This document shows positions 14,887 to 22,597 of a stretch of 64,000 nucleotides of DNA, in pieces (within the stretch, counting starts at the first letter, position 1; each line of letters begins with the position of its first letter). The position numbers and the translations under genes are program-made. Origin of the DNA: Bulleidia extructa W1219 (lineage in GTDB: Bacteria > Bacillota_I > Bacilli_A > Erysipelotrichales > Erysipelotrichaceae). The notes beneath the pieces were generated by a model. It ran no database searches. It saw nothing but the letters and a program-made list of their open reading frames with translations, and was not told the DNA's origin. The stretch spans positions 1-64,000 of the forward strand of contig NZ_ADFR01000003.1 of the NCBI RefSeq assembly GCF_000177375.1. The letters run 5' to 3'.

Positions 14887-16347
14887 ATGACAAAGGTGAT
14901 TGACTTAGAAGCAACGGTATTTACACTTGTGCAACAATACCCAGAGTTAAAAGAAATTTTATTAAACTTAGGATTTAGTGAGATTGTAAACCCCATTATG
15001 TTTAATACAATGGGAAAAATAATGACTTTGAAAAAAGGATCTAAAGTTAAAAAAATTCCACTGGATCAGATTATAAAGACCTTAGAAGAAAAAGGATTTG
15101 AAGTGATTCATCAACCGAAATTCTCTTCTGAAACAAAGGATACGAAGGTTTCAAGGGAAAGAGAGGCACTGTTAAAAAGCTATGTGCAACGGTTAACACA
15201 AGGAGAAGATATGGAAGCGGTTCGCCAAGATTTCAAAGCTCATTTCAAGGATGTATCAGCGGTTGAAATTGCTCGGGCTGAACAGGCGTTGTTGCAAGAA
15301 GGAGTAAAGTTGAAAGATGTTCAAAAGCTTTGTGATGTCCATTCTGCTTTATTTCACGGAACAACAACAAGAGAAAGAAGGAAAGAGACCACAGCTGGTT
15401 TTGATCAAGAAATAGCGAACAAAACAGAGGCGTGTATTCAAGAAAGAGGCCATCCTTTACATATCTTGAGTCTTGAAAATAGAGCTATTGAGGAAAAGGT
15501 GACTCATATTCAAACGATATTGAATCAAGGAACAGAAATTTCAACCTTAGACAAACAACTAAGAGAATTGCAAGAAATCACTCGACACTACAAAAAGAAA
15601 CAAGAAACCATATATCCTTTATTGAAAGTTAATTATGACTATCCGGGGCCATCAGAAGTGATGTGGGGTGTGGAAGATGAAATCAAGACTTCATTATCCC
15701 ATGTGCTTTCTCATTTAGATGAAAAACATCGAAAGGCTTTACAACTTACTTTAGATCGTATTCATGAAATGATTTACAAAGAAGAGAATATTTTATTTCC
15801 TATTTGTGTGGCGAATTTTAAGGAAGAAGAATGGTTGGCTATGGCTAAAGATTTCCCTACTTATGGTCCTTGTTTGATGGCTGAAATGCCTCGTTGGGAT
15901 CGAGTGAAAGTAGAGGAAGATAAGCTTGATTTGAATGATCAGGAGATTCAAATATCGGGTGGTCATATGTCTTTGGCACAATTGAAGGCTATGTTAAATA
16001 CTTTACCAATGGAAATTACATTAGTTGATGAAAAAGACATCAATGTATATTTTAACGAAGGGGAAAAGTTATTCACTCGTCCACAAATGGCACTTGGTCG
16101 TCCCGTGTATTCTTGTCATCCAATGCGTGTGGAACCAATGGTGCGTCTGTTGATACATGATTTTAAGACGGGTAAGAGAAATTCTATGCACATTCTTTCA
16201 GAAAAACAAGGACAGGATGTTTTGGTAAACTATTATGCCTTAAGAAATAAAAAAGGCGACTATTTAGGTACGTTAGAAGCGGTGCAGGTAGTAACCGGCT
16301 TAAAAAAGGCTATCTTAAAAGGAAAAAAAGGTCCAATTGATCTATAA
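14887..16347 (+). CDS. DUF438 protein with DUF1858, hemerythrin-like and PAS domains
   Basis: A 486-residue cytosolic protein. Residues 1-65 match DUF1858 (VIDLEATVFTLVQQYPEL and NLGFSEIVNP). Then comes DUF438 (about 90-165). A hemerythrin/HHE-like part follows with HPLHILSLENRAI, HYKKKQETIYPLL and EENILFP. A C-terminal PAS domain covers about 365-480 (VDEKDINVYFNEGEKLF). Such proteins occur in anaerobes and are thought to sense oxygen, NO or redox state through a di-iron or PAS-bound cofactor. Start chosen at 14887 because AAAGGAGA precedes it; two upstream in-frame ATGs lack a site. TATACT near 14862 may be its -10. Confidence 0.88.
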   Translation: MTKVIDLEATVFTLVQQYPELKEILLNLGFSEIVNPIMFNTMGKIMTLKKGSKVKKIPLDQIIKTLEEKGFEVIHQPKFSSETKDTKVSREREALLKSYVQRLTQGEDMEAVRQDFKAHFKDVSAVEIARAEQALLQEGVKLKDVQKLCDVHSALFHGTTTRERRKETTAGFDQEIANKTEACIQERGHPLHILSLENRAIEEKVTHIQTILNQGTEISTLDKQLRELQEITRHYKKKQETIYPLLKVNYDYPGPSEVMWGVEDEIKTSLSHVLSHLDEKHRKALQLTLDRIHEMIYKEENILFPICVANFKEEEWLAMAKDFPTYGPCLMAEMPRWDRVKVEEDKLDLNDQEIQISGGHMSLAQLKAMLNTLPMEITLVDEKDINVYFNEGEKLFTRPQMALGRPVYSCHPMRVEPMVRLLIHDFKTGKRNSMHILSEKQGQDVLVNYYALRNKKGDYLGTLEAVQVVTGLKKAILKGKKGPIDL

Positions 16348-16350
16348 AAA

Positions 16351-16380
16351 AGAAGAGGTTACTTGACCTCTTCTACTTTT
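16351..16380. terminator. Bidirectional terminator
   Basis: AGAAGAGGT/ACCTCTTCT hairpin between the convergent DUF438 and lipoprotein genes; the lipoprotein stop codon is inside it. Confidence 0.8.
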
Positions 16381-16784
16381 TCTAAAACAGCCTCTTTTAA
16401 TTTTACGGTATGACCGACATCATCGGGTTGGAACTCATACACACCTTTTAAGGTGATTTCTGTTCCGTCTCGAGGCAGTTTAGTATTTTCTTTTAATTTG
16501 AATTCAATACCTTGTTGGCAACATTTTAAAGCATCCATAATCAAACAAGAAACATAGGTTTCTTTGGTCTTTTCATCTTTGAAGTGGACGATAATTCCTT
16601 TCATACGAACCGTTTTACCAATATAATCCTGTGGTTGCATGATCATTTGCGATACTTTCGAATACACCATGGTTGAGGATAATTGGGTCAAATCTACTTG
16701 AGCATCACTTTTAGGTGTGCTGAAAGCAGTGGAACAGCCTCCCACCAATAAGAAAACAAAGAGAAACGCAATTATTTTTTTCAT
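16359..16784 (-). CDS. Lipoprotein at the end of the zinc uptake operon
   Basis: A 141-residue lipoprotein: signal peptide with lipobox LVGGC, then an OB-like domain (GKTVRMKGIIVHFKD, then DALKCCQQGIEFKL). The CC pair followed by a beta-rich segment resembles the C-terminal region of DUF1980/YcgQ proteins, which are linked to zinc homeostasis. That resemblance is from memory and weak. Start at 16784 after GGAGGGAT; it overlaps the permease stop by four bases, so it is translated as part of the znu operon. A role in zinc capture or handling outside the membrane is inferred from context. Confidence 0.8.
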   Translation of the reverse strand: MKKIIAFLFVFLLVGGCSTAFSTPKSDAQVDLTQLSSTMVYSKVSQMIMQPQDYIGKTVRMKGIIVHFKDEKTKETYVSCLIMDALKCCQQGIEFKLKENTKLPRDGTEITLKGVYEFQPDDVGHTVKLKEAVLEKVEEVK

Positions 16785-17611
16785 TTTGATCCCTCCATTT
16801 TTTTCCATAGCCATATAATAATAAACGCGATCATATCCATTAGTACGATGGTGGATCCTACTGGTGAACCCAATAAAATAGATAGAAGTAATCCACTAAC
16901 TGAACATAAAACAGATAGAATTGTCGAACAAATCGTAACGGCTTTGAAACTATGATATAGCCTCATGGCTGAAAGGGCCGGGAAGATGATCAAAGCAGAA
17001 ATTAATAAAGAGCCAACTAAATTCATAGCTAAAACAATCACCAAGGAAATCAATATGGCCATGAGTATATTATATAGGTTGGTATTAAAACCCGTAGCTT
17101 TGGTAAACCCTTCATCAAATGTTAATGCAAAGATGCGGTGATGTAAATACGCAAATAATAAAATCAATATAACAGATAAAGATAGAGACAAAACAACTTT
17201 TTCTATGTTTAAAGTTAAAATGGAAGTGGCTCCAAATAAAGAAGCACAAACATCTCCTGATAGATTAGCCCTTTTTGCAAAGATATTCATAATTAAATAG
17301 CCCATACCCAAAGAACTGACGGATATTAAAGCCATATTGGCATCACCTTTGATTTTAGTGCGCCCGGATAATAGAACAATTGAAGCTAGAATGGTACAGG
17401 GTAAAGTAATCCAAATATCGTTACTTAAACCTGTCACAGCAGCTACAGACATAGCTCCAAACGCCACATGACTTAAGCTGTCACCAATGTAGGAATAGCG
17501 TTTTAATACTAAAGTGACTCCTAATAAAGAAGCACATAAGGAAACACAAATTGTCACGATAAACGCATATTGCACAAAAGGATAAGATAGATATAACAAT
17601 AAGGTATTCAT
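16781..17611 (-). CDS. znuB: Zinc ABC transporter permease
   Basis: A 276-residue membrane protein of the ABC-3 permease family with about eight helices. It carries the usual RYSYIGDSLSHVAFGA motif near residue 38 and NLVGSLLISALIIFPALSA later. It forms the channel for zinc (or manganese) with the ATPase and the binding protein. It overlaps the ATPase gene by four bases (ATGA). Zinc is favoured because the regulator and binding protein at the head of the operon look like Zur and ZnuA. Confidence 0.93.
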   Translation of the reverse strand: MNTLLLYLSYPFVQYAFIVTICVSLCASLLGVTLVLKRYSYIGDSLSHVAFGAMSVAAVTGLSNDIWITLPCTILASIVLLSGRTKIKGDANMALISVSSLGMGYLIMNIFAKRANLSGDVCASLFGATSILTLNIEKVVLSLSLSVILILLFAYLHHRIFALTFDEGFTKATGFNTNLYNILMAILISLVIVLAMNLVGSLLISALIIFPALSAMRLYHSFKAVTICSTILSVLCSVSGLLLSILLGSPVGSTIVLMDMIAFIIIWLWKKMEGSK

Positions 17612-18273
17612 TCTTTTTCTCCTAGATAGTCTTCTTTTTTACCGAAGAAGAAGTCTTTTTCAAAGCTGAGAATATGACTGGCTCTTTTTAAGGCATACTG
17701 ACGATCGTGAGTGATCATGACAATGGTCATTCCTTCTGTTTGATTGAGTTCGTCAATTAAAGAATAGAGTTCGTGGGTGACTTGTTCATCTAAACCCGCT
17801 GTTGGTTCATCAAGAAACAAGAGTTCTTGGCTGGCACATAGAGCTCTGGCTAACAGGACGCGTTGTTGTTGTCCACCAGACAAAGTGGCGAATGTTTTAT
17901 CACAAAAAGAGTCGATGCCCATTTTTTTCATAAAGAAATAGGCTTTTTCTTTTTCTTTTTGCGAATAGAAAGGACGCCATTTTAATTGAGCAATAAAACC
18001 GGATAGAACAACTTCTTTAACGGAAGCAGGAAAATCCGCTTGGATATTTCTTTGTTGTGGAAGATAACCAATGGTTACTTTGGGATCAAAGTGGATAGTT
18101 CCTGATAAACTTGGGATTAGACCAAGCAAAGTTTTCAAAAGAGTGCTTTTTCCGCTTCCATTTTCACCAATGACACAAAGATAATCTTTTTTTTGAATAG
18201 AGAAGGTGATAGAAGAATGTAATACATGGTGTTCATAACCGATGCTTAAGTCTTTGACAAGAAGTTGTTCCAT
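17608..18273 (-). CDS. znuC: Zinc ABC transporter ATP-binding protein
   Basis: A 221-residue ATPase with Walker A GENGSGKSTL, signature LSGGQQQR, Walker B LLFLDEPTAGLD and switch His in MITHD. It energises metal import by the adjacent permease. It starts 13 bases after the znuA stop, with an AAAGGAG site. Confidence 0.95.
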   Translation of the reverse strand: MEQLLVKDLSIGYEHHVLHSSITFSIQKKDYLCVIGENGSGKSTLLKTLLGLIPSLSGTIHFDPKVTIGYLPQQRNIQADFPASVKEVVLSGFIAQLKWRPFYSQKEKEKAYFFMKKMGIDSFCDKTFATLSGGQQQRVLLARALCASQELLFLDEPTAGLDEQVTHELYSLIDELNQTEGMTIVMITHDRQYALKRASHILSFEKDFFFGKKEDYLGEKE

Positions 18274-18286
18274 AAAGCTCCTTTCT

Positions 18287-19273
18287 TTAGTTATTCAAGT
18301 ATTTTGTTAATGTTTCCAGGTTTTTTTGCATAGCCTTTAAATAGGAGGTGTCGTCTTTTGTGGTGGATGTTTGGAGGGAATCTAGCGTTAAGATGCCTTG
18401 ATTTTTGGCCTTTGTATTAGAAATAACAGTTTTAGCAATCTTTTGATTGGAACGGTCAATGACCAAAATATTTTTAAGACCTAAAGCATCTATTTTTTTA
18501 GCTAGGAAAACCACCGTTTCAAAACTGGCTTCTGATTCTGCGGAACATCCGGAAAAAGCAGCGAAATATTTCAATCCGTAATCATGAGTCAAATAGCGGA
18601 AAGGGAAACGATCACCGAAAACAAGAGTTTTATTTTTGGCTTTTGAGGTAAGCTCTTTGTATTGATGGTGTAGCTGATCTAGTTTCGATAAATAATCTTG
18701 GGTGTTTTTAGTATAAAGATCTTTGTGGTCAGGGTCAACGGAAATGAGCTGTTTGGAAATGGCTTGAACTATTGTTTTTGCGTTTGATAAGGATAACCAA
18801 ACATGCTCGTCTGTTTCCGGCTCTTCTTCATGTTCATGATGATCATGGTCGTGATCGTGATCTTTTTGCATACCTTCTACAGTTTCTTCTTTTAATGTCT
18901 TTTTACCAATGGTTTCTACCATGTTGATGACTTTACGATTCTTATTATTTGGATTTTTTAAGGCATTGGCCACCCATTTGTCAGATTCTCCTCCAACGTG
19001 TACAAAAATATCAGCCTCTTTTATTTTGGCGATATCTTCTACACTGGCTTGGTAGTTGTGTATATCTACTCCTTTGTCCAATAGAAAAGTGACGTCAGCA
19101 TTTTTAAAATTGTCACCCATAATTTGTTTGATCCAATCATAAGCTGGATAGATGGCGACTACGATCTTGATTTTCTTCGTCGTTGTTTTGGTAGTGGGCT
19201 TCGTTGTGCACGCACTGGCAAATACAGCTATGAACAGAACAAGAGCTAACATTGTTTTTTTAAATAATTTCAT
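18287..19273 (-). CDS. znuA: Zinc-binding lipoprotein of the ABC transporter
   Basis: A 328-residue solute-binding protein of the cluster 9 (ZnuA/TroA) family. The signal ends at lipobox FASAC. The mature domain has metal-binding His residues and a His/Asp-rich loop (KDHDHDHDHHEHEEE) near residue 140, typical of zinc-type proteins, followed by DEHVWLSLSNA. Start chosen at 19273 after GAAAGGGAA; the longer frame overlaps the zur gene. It captures zinc outside the membrane and delivers it to ZnuB. Confidence 0.94.
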   Translation of the reverse strand: MKLFKKTMLALVLFIAVFASACTTKPTTKTTTKKIKIVVAIYPAYDWIKQIMGDNFKNADVTFLLDKGVDIHNYQASVEDIAKIKEADIFVHVGGESDKWVANALKNPNNKNRKVINMVETIGKKTLKEETVEGMQKDHDHDHDHHEHEEEPETDEHVWLSLSNAKTIVQAISKQLISVDPDHKDLYTKNTQDYLSKLDQLHHQYKELTSKAKNKTLVFGDRFPFRYLTHDYGLKYFAAFSGCSAESEASFETVVFLAKKIDALGLKNILVIDRSNQKIAKTVISNTKAKNQGILTLDSLQTSTTKDDTSYLKAMQKNLETLTKYLNN

Positions 19274-19299
19274 AAATTTTCCCTTTCTTCCTTGAAATA

Positions 19300-19704
19300 T
19301 CATTGGCATTGTTGGCATTGCCCAACAAAAACGGTCTTCGTTAAATTCAGCTTGCATTGGTGGCTTTGTTGAAGTTTACTCTGGATTTCCAAGAGTTCTT
19401 CACATGGAAGATGGTATAGTTTCCCACACTTTTCGCAACGAAAATGGGCAAAAATTTGTTCATGTTCACATAAATATTCATAACAAGCCGCTTCACCGGG
19501 AATGGAGGGATATTGATGTAAAATTCCCTCTTTGACTAAGGCTTCTATTTGACGGTAGAGAGTTGTTATGCTTATTGCTATATTCTTTTCTTGCAAAGCT
19601 TTGTGAACGTTAGCGATCGTGAAATGGATGCCCGGTTGTTTTTTGAAAAAGGATTGGATCAATTCTTTTTGCTTGGTATGATAATTAGACCTAGAATGAC
19701 TCAT
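19300..19704 (-). CDS. zur: Fur-family regulator, probably Zur
   Basis: A 134-residue winged-helix repressor of the Fur family. The DNA-binding part includes ISITTLYRQIEALVKEGI. The metal-binding part has CEHEQIFAHFRCEKCG with a CxxC, and the C-terminus ends in a second CxxC (GQCQQCQ); these form the structural zinc site. Its position as first gene of a zinc transporter operon points to Zur. Two palindromic boxes overlap its promoter, so it represses itself and the operon when zinc is plentiful. GGGAGG precedes the start. Confidence 0.9.
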   Translation of the reverse strand: MSHSRSNYHTKQKELIQSFFKKQPGIHFTIANVHKALQEKNIAISITTLYRQIEALVKEGILHQYPSIPGEAACYEYLCEHEQIFAHFRCEKCGKLYHLPCEELLEIQSKLQQSHQCKLNLTKTVFVGQCQQCQ

Positions 19705-19722
19705 TGAAAACCTCCCAGAATT

Positions 19723-19783
19723 TGAAAACCATTTTCATTTTAAAAAAGACTATCATAGAATGTCAATATGAAAATCATTTTCA
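19723..19783 (-). promoter_or_regulatory. zur promoter with two Zur-like boxes
   Basis: Box 1 (19723-19737, TGAAAACCATTTTCA) and box 2 (19769-19783, TGAAAATCATTTTCA) are 7-1-7 inverted repeats of the Fur/Zur type; box 2 is symmetric around one base. On the minus strand the -35 TTGACA (19766-19761), an 18-base spacer and the -10 TAAAAT (overlapping box 1) form the promoter. The boxes flank and cover it. Confidence 0.75.
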
Positions 19784-19944
19784 ATTTGGCTTTACTAATT
19801 GTCTGTTTTCAAGAAAGAAGTGAAATATAGAAATATAAGAAGAATTCATGCTTGGAAATGTTCAAATCAAAAAAAGTGGCTTACAATAGGACGTGTTAAA
19901 GGTAAGGTTTAATGACGATTATTCTTGTTAATAAGTAGGTGCTC

Positions 19945-20469
19945 ATGGAACAGACGATTTTATTGGCGATACAACGATATATGGGAATACCTTGTCTAGT
20001 TCAAGTCAGTCAATTCTTAGGTATGATTGCTGAACATGGAGAAGTGTGGATCCTGTTTTTGCTGTTTTTGCTTTGTTTTAAAAAGACGAGAAAAATGGCT
20101 TTATTGGGATTTGCTGCTTTGGTGGTGGAAGCTGTTTTGGTGAATTTGTTTTTAAAACCGCTTTTGCATCGATCAAGACCTTGTATGGTCAATCCTTCTT
20201 TGCTGAAAGGAAGTTTTTGCCCAAAGGATTATTCTTGGCCATCGGGTCATAGTGCCAGTTCTTTTGCGGTTGCCGGTGTTTTTCTTTGGTCTAAAACCAG
20301 GTATCGGTTTGTGATGATTACCTTTGCAATGATGATTGCTTTTAGTCGCATGATTTTATACGTGCACTGGTTTAGTGATATTCTTTCGGGAATCGGGATT
20401 GGATTGGGCATCAGTTATTTAGCTGTATATAGCCAACGTTTTGAGCATTTTTCTCGAATTAATGTTTAA
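19945..20469 (+). CDS. PAP2-family membrane phosphatase
   Basis: A 174-residue membrane protein with the three phosphatase motifs: KPLLHRSRP, PSGH, and SRMILYVHWFSD. It would remove phosphate from lipid phosphates such as undecaprenyl pyrophosphate or phosphatidyl substrates at the outer face of the membrane. About five helices are visible. A paralogue lies at 47703-48212 on the other strand. Start chosen at ATG 19945 (GTAGGTG upstream) over GTG 19939. A TACAAT near 19883 may be its -10. The 240 bases before it hold the zur promoter and nothing else I can identify. Confidence 0.9.
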   Translation: MEQTILLAIQRYMGIPCLVQVSQFLGMIAEHGEVWILFLLFLLCFKKTRKMALLGFAALVVEAVLVNLFLKPLLHRSRPCMVNPSLLKGSFCPKDYSWPSGHSASSFAVAGVFLWSKTRYRFVMITFAMMIAFSRMILYVHWFSDILSGIGIGLGISYLAVYSQRFEHFSRINV

Positions 20470-20496
20470 GAAGATCATAAGAAAAAGGAGATTTAT

Positions 20497-20949
20497 ATGT
20501 TAGCAATAGGTACCAAAGCACCATCTTTTGAACTATTGGATCAAGATGGTCAGAAACACAGTCTACAAGAATATAGGGGAAAGAAAGTTATCTTATATTT
20601 TTATCCGAAAGATAACACTAGTGGATGTACGAAAGAGGCTTGTGAATTTAAAGAGAATTATCCACAATTCCAAGAAAAGGGAGCTGTCATTTTAGGGATT
20701 TCCAAGGATAGTGTGACGTCGCATAAAAAGTTTCAAGAAGCGTTTCAACTTCCCTTTACATTATTATCTGATCCGGATTTAGAAGTCATTCGAGCTTATG
20801 AGGTATGGGTGGAAAAATCAATGTATGGCAGAAAATATATGGGCGTGGAACGTTCGACGTATTTGATCAACGAAGAAGGCATTATTGAAAAAACATTTCA
20901 GAAAGTAAAACCAACCAATCATTCCAAGGATGTGCTGAAAGGATTATAG
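20497..20949 (+). CDS. bcp: Peroxiredoxin, BCP/PrxQ type
   Basis: A 150-residue thiol peroxidase with the BCP motif TSGCTKEAC, in which the first Cys is the peroxidatic one and the second, five residues on, the resolving one. FYPKDNTSGCT and the SKDSVTSHKKF segment are typical. It detoxifies peroxides in the cytosol, useful to an anaerobe exposed to oxygen. AAAGGAG precedes the ATG, 27 bases after the PAP2 stop. Confidence 0.95.
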   Translation: MLAIGTKAPSFELLDQDGQKHSLQEYRGKKVILYFYPKDNTSGCTKEACEFKENYPQFQEKGAVILGISKDSVTSHKKFQEAFQLPFTLLSDPDLEVIRAYEVWVEKSMYGRKYMGVERSTYLINEEGIIEKTFQKVKPTNHSKDVLKGL

Positions 20950-21090
20950 AAATCCCTTTTTGTGCATTTTTTAAATAAATTCACAAAATATGTATCATTA
21001 TACAAAAAATGGTCAACTCTTTGTATGATGGATGATGAGAAATTCGTTTATATTCATTCTTGTAAGCTAAGTTGCTTACCAGGAGGAAAA

Positions 21091-22053
21091 ATGAGTTTTC
21101 AAAAGATCGCTGTTGCAGGAAGTGGCGTATTAGGTAGTCAGATAGCGTTTCAAATTGCCTATCAAGGATTTGATGTTGTCGTCTATGACATTAATGAAAA
21201 GGCTTTGGCTTCAGGAAAAGAAAAAATAGAATCGCTGGCAGAAGTGTATAGTCAGGAAATCAGTCAAGCTGAAAAAGAGTATCGAGAGAAAGCTGGTCAC
21301 ATCAACTATAATCACAACCTTTTACCGGGATTAGATGAAATGTTTTATTTCAAAGTGGAAAAAGGCATTAAACGAGTTAATGGATTACCATCACAAATTT
21401 TATTGACCGACAATTTGGAATTGGCTTTGACTGATGCGGATTTAATGATCGAAGCTATTCCAGAAGATATTGAAATTAAAGAGAGGTTTTATAAAAAAGT
21501 AGCGCAAGTAGCCCCGGAAAAAACCATTTTTGCGACGAATTCTTCTACTTTATTGCCATCTCTTTTTGCGAAGACAACGGGAAGACCCGATCGTTTTTTA
21601 GCTCTTCATTTCGCCAATGAGATTTGGCGTAATAATACAGCTGAAGTGATGGGACATGCAGGGACAGATGAAACGGTTTTCAATCAAGTGGTTCAATTCG
21701 CAAAAGAGATAGGAATGATTCCTTTGCCACTACATAAAGAATATCCAGGGTATATCTTAAATGCGATTTTGGTGCCTTTCTTAGAAGCAGCACAGAAATT
21801 ATTGCTACATGGAGTGGCGGATCCGGAAACCATTGATTGTACATGGCGTATGGCGACCGGTGCTCCTTTGGGCCCTCTTCAAATTTTAGATATTGTGGGT
21901 ATCCAAACGGCTTATCATATTTTGAAAAATTATGCAGACACGGCTAAAGATAAAAATAATATTCATGCGCAATTGGCAAAAATGTTAAAAGAAGAATATT
22001 TAGATAAGGGCAGAACCGGAAAAGCATCCGGGAGAGGATTTTATCAATATTGA
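21091..22053 (+). CDS. 3-hydroxyacyl-CoA dehydrogenase family protein
   Basis: A 320-residue NAD-dependent dehydrogenase. The Rossmann motif reads GSGVLGSQIA near residue 10, and IEAIPEDIEIKE plus FATNSSTLLPS match the 3HCDH N-terminal domain. The C-terminal 3HCDH domain follows (GYILNAILVPFLEAA). It would oxidise a 3-hydroxyacyl-CoA, but no other beta-oxidation or butyrate genes are nearby, so the substrate is open. Start chosen at 21091 after AGGAGG; the longer frame runs through an AT-rich gap. A small hairpin (GTAAGC/GCTTAC) precedes the site. Confidence 0.88.
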   Translation: MSFQKIAVAGSGVLGSQIAFQIAYQGFDVVVYDINEKALASGKEKIESLAEVYSQEISQAEKEYREKAGHINYNHNLLPGLDEMFYFKVEKGIKRVNGLPSQILLTDNLELALTDADLMIEAIPEDIEIKERFYKKVAQVAPEKTIFATNSSTLLPSLFAKTTGRPDRFLALHFANEIWRNNTAEVMGHAGTDETVFNQVVQFAKEIGMIPLPLHKEYPGYILNAILVPFLEAAQKLLLHGVADPETIDCTWRMATGAPLGPLQILDIVGIQTAYHILKNYADTAKDKNNIHAQLAKMLKEEYLDKGRTGKASGRGFYQY

Positions 22054-22080
22054 GGTGATTAAAATCACCTTTTTATTTTT
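22053..22080 (+). terminator. Terminator after the hydroxyacyl-CoA dehydrogenase gene
   Basis: AGGTGATT/AATCACCT hairpin followed by a T-rich tail. Confidence 0.88.
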
Positions 22081-22506
22081 CTTAGGAAAGGGAAAATAAA
22101 TGGTCTATTCTGTTCAACCGGATAGGATAGCGATCAACATTATTTTTAAGATGGCTTGTGATTAGGTATTTCTTAATGGAATTGTACAAAATACCTATCC
22201 AGTCATGCAAAGAGGTGTGACTGAAGTGACTTTGTTTGATGATTTTTTCTTTGTATCTAAGTTTTGAGTGATTGAAAGATGGTTTGTGAACCTTGTACTA
22301 AAAGAATATATTTCTAAAGGGTGTCATCATTTTTACATGATAAGATTTTTGTATAACTGATTTGTTTTGGCGATCTATGGGAAAAATGATTTTTATTTTG
22401 ATTATTTTAATGAAAATGAAAACACGTAAAGAAGGCGTATTTAAAGGGTTTCTGGTATTGTGCTTTTCATCACAAAAAATGTAATGATTTTCATGAGTTA
22501 TTTTGA
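22081..22506. other. Gap without a confident gene
   Basis: About 425 AT-rich bases. One plus-strand frame from ATG 22100, with a ribosome-binding-like AAAGGGA before it, reads 21 codons (MVYSVQPDRIAINII...) to a TAG, then stays open for 33 more codons to 22267. This could be a decayed gene or chance. No terminator, tRNA or repeat was found here. Confidence 0.4.
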
Positions 22507-22535
22507 TTGAAATTCTGATTTTTTGGTTGTATGAT
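22507..22535 (+). promoter_or_regulatory. nrdD promoter
   Basis: TTGAAA (22507-22512), a 17-base spacer and TATGAT (22530-22535). The expected start of transcription, near 22542, lies just before the palindrome. Confidence 0.6.
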
Positions 22536-22549
22536 AACTTCACAGTCTC

Positions 22550-22573
22550 AATTAGTTGCGTACGCAACTAATT
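22550..22573. promoter_or_regulatory. 24-base perfect palindrome upstream of nrdD
   Basis: The half AATTAGTTGCGT is followed directly by its reverse complement ACGCAACTAATT. It lies just downstream of the predicted start of transcription and 24 bases before the nrdD ATG. It could be an operator or a 5' RNA hairpin. It does not match the NrdR box as I know it. Confidence 0.75.
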
Positions 22574-22597
22574 TTCAAAAACGGAAAGGGAAATCAT

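Noticed and set aside
22298-22567. Minus-strand ORF (89 codons) diverging from nrdD
   Set aside because: Its first codons come from the palindrome, it is Ile/Lys-rich as expected of AT-rich noise, and no ribosome binding site precedes it.
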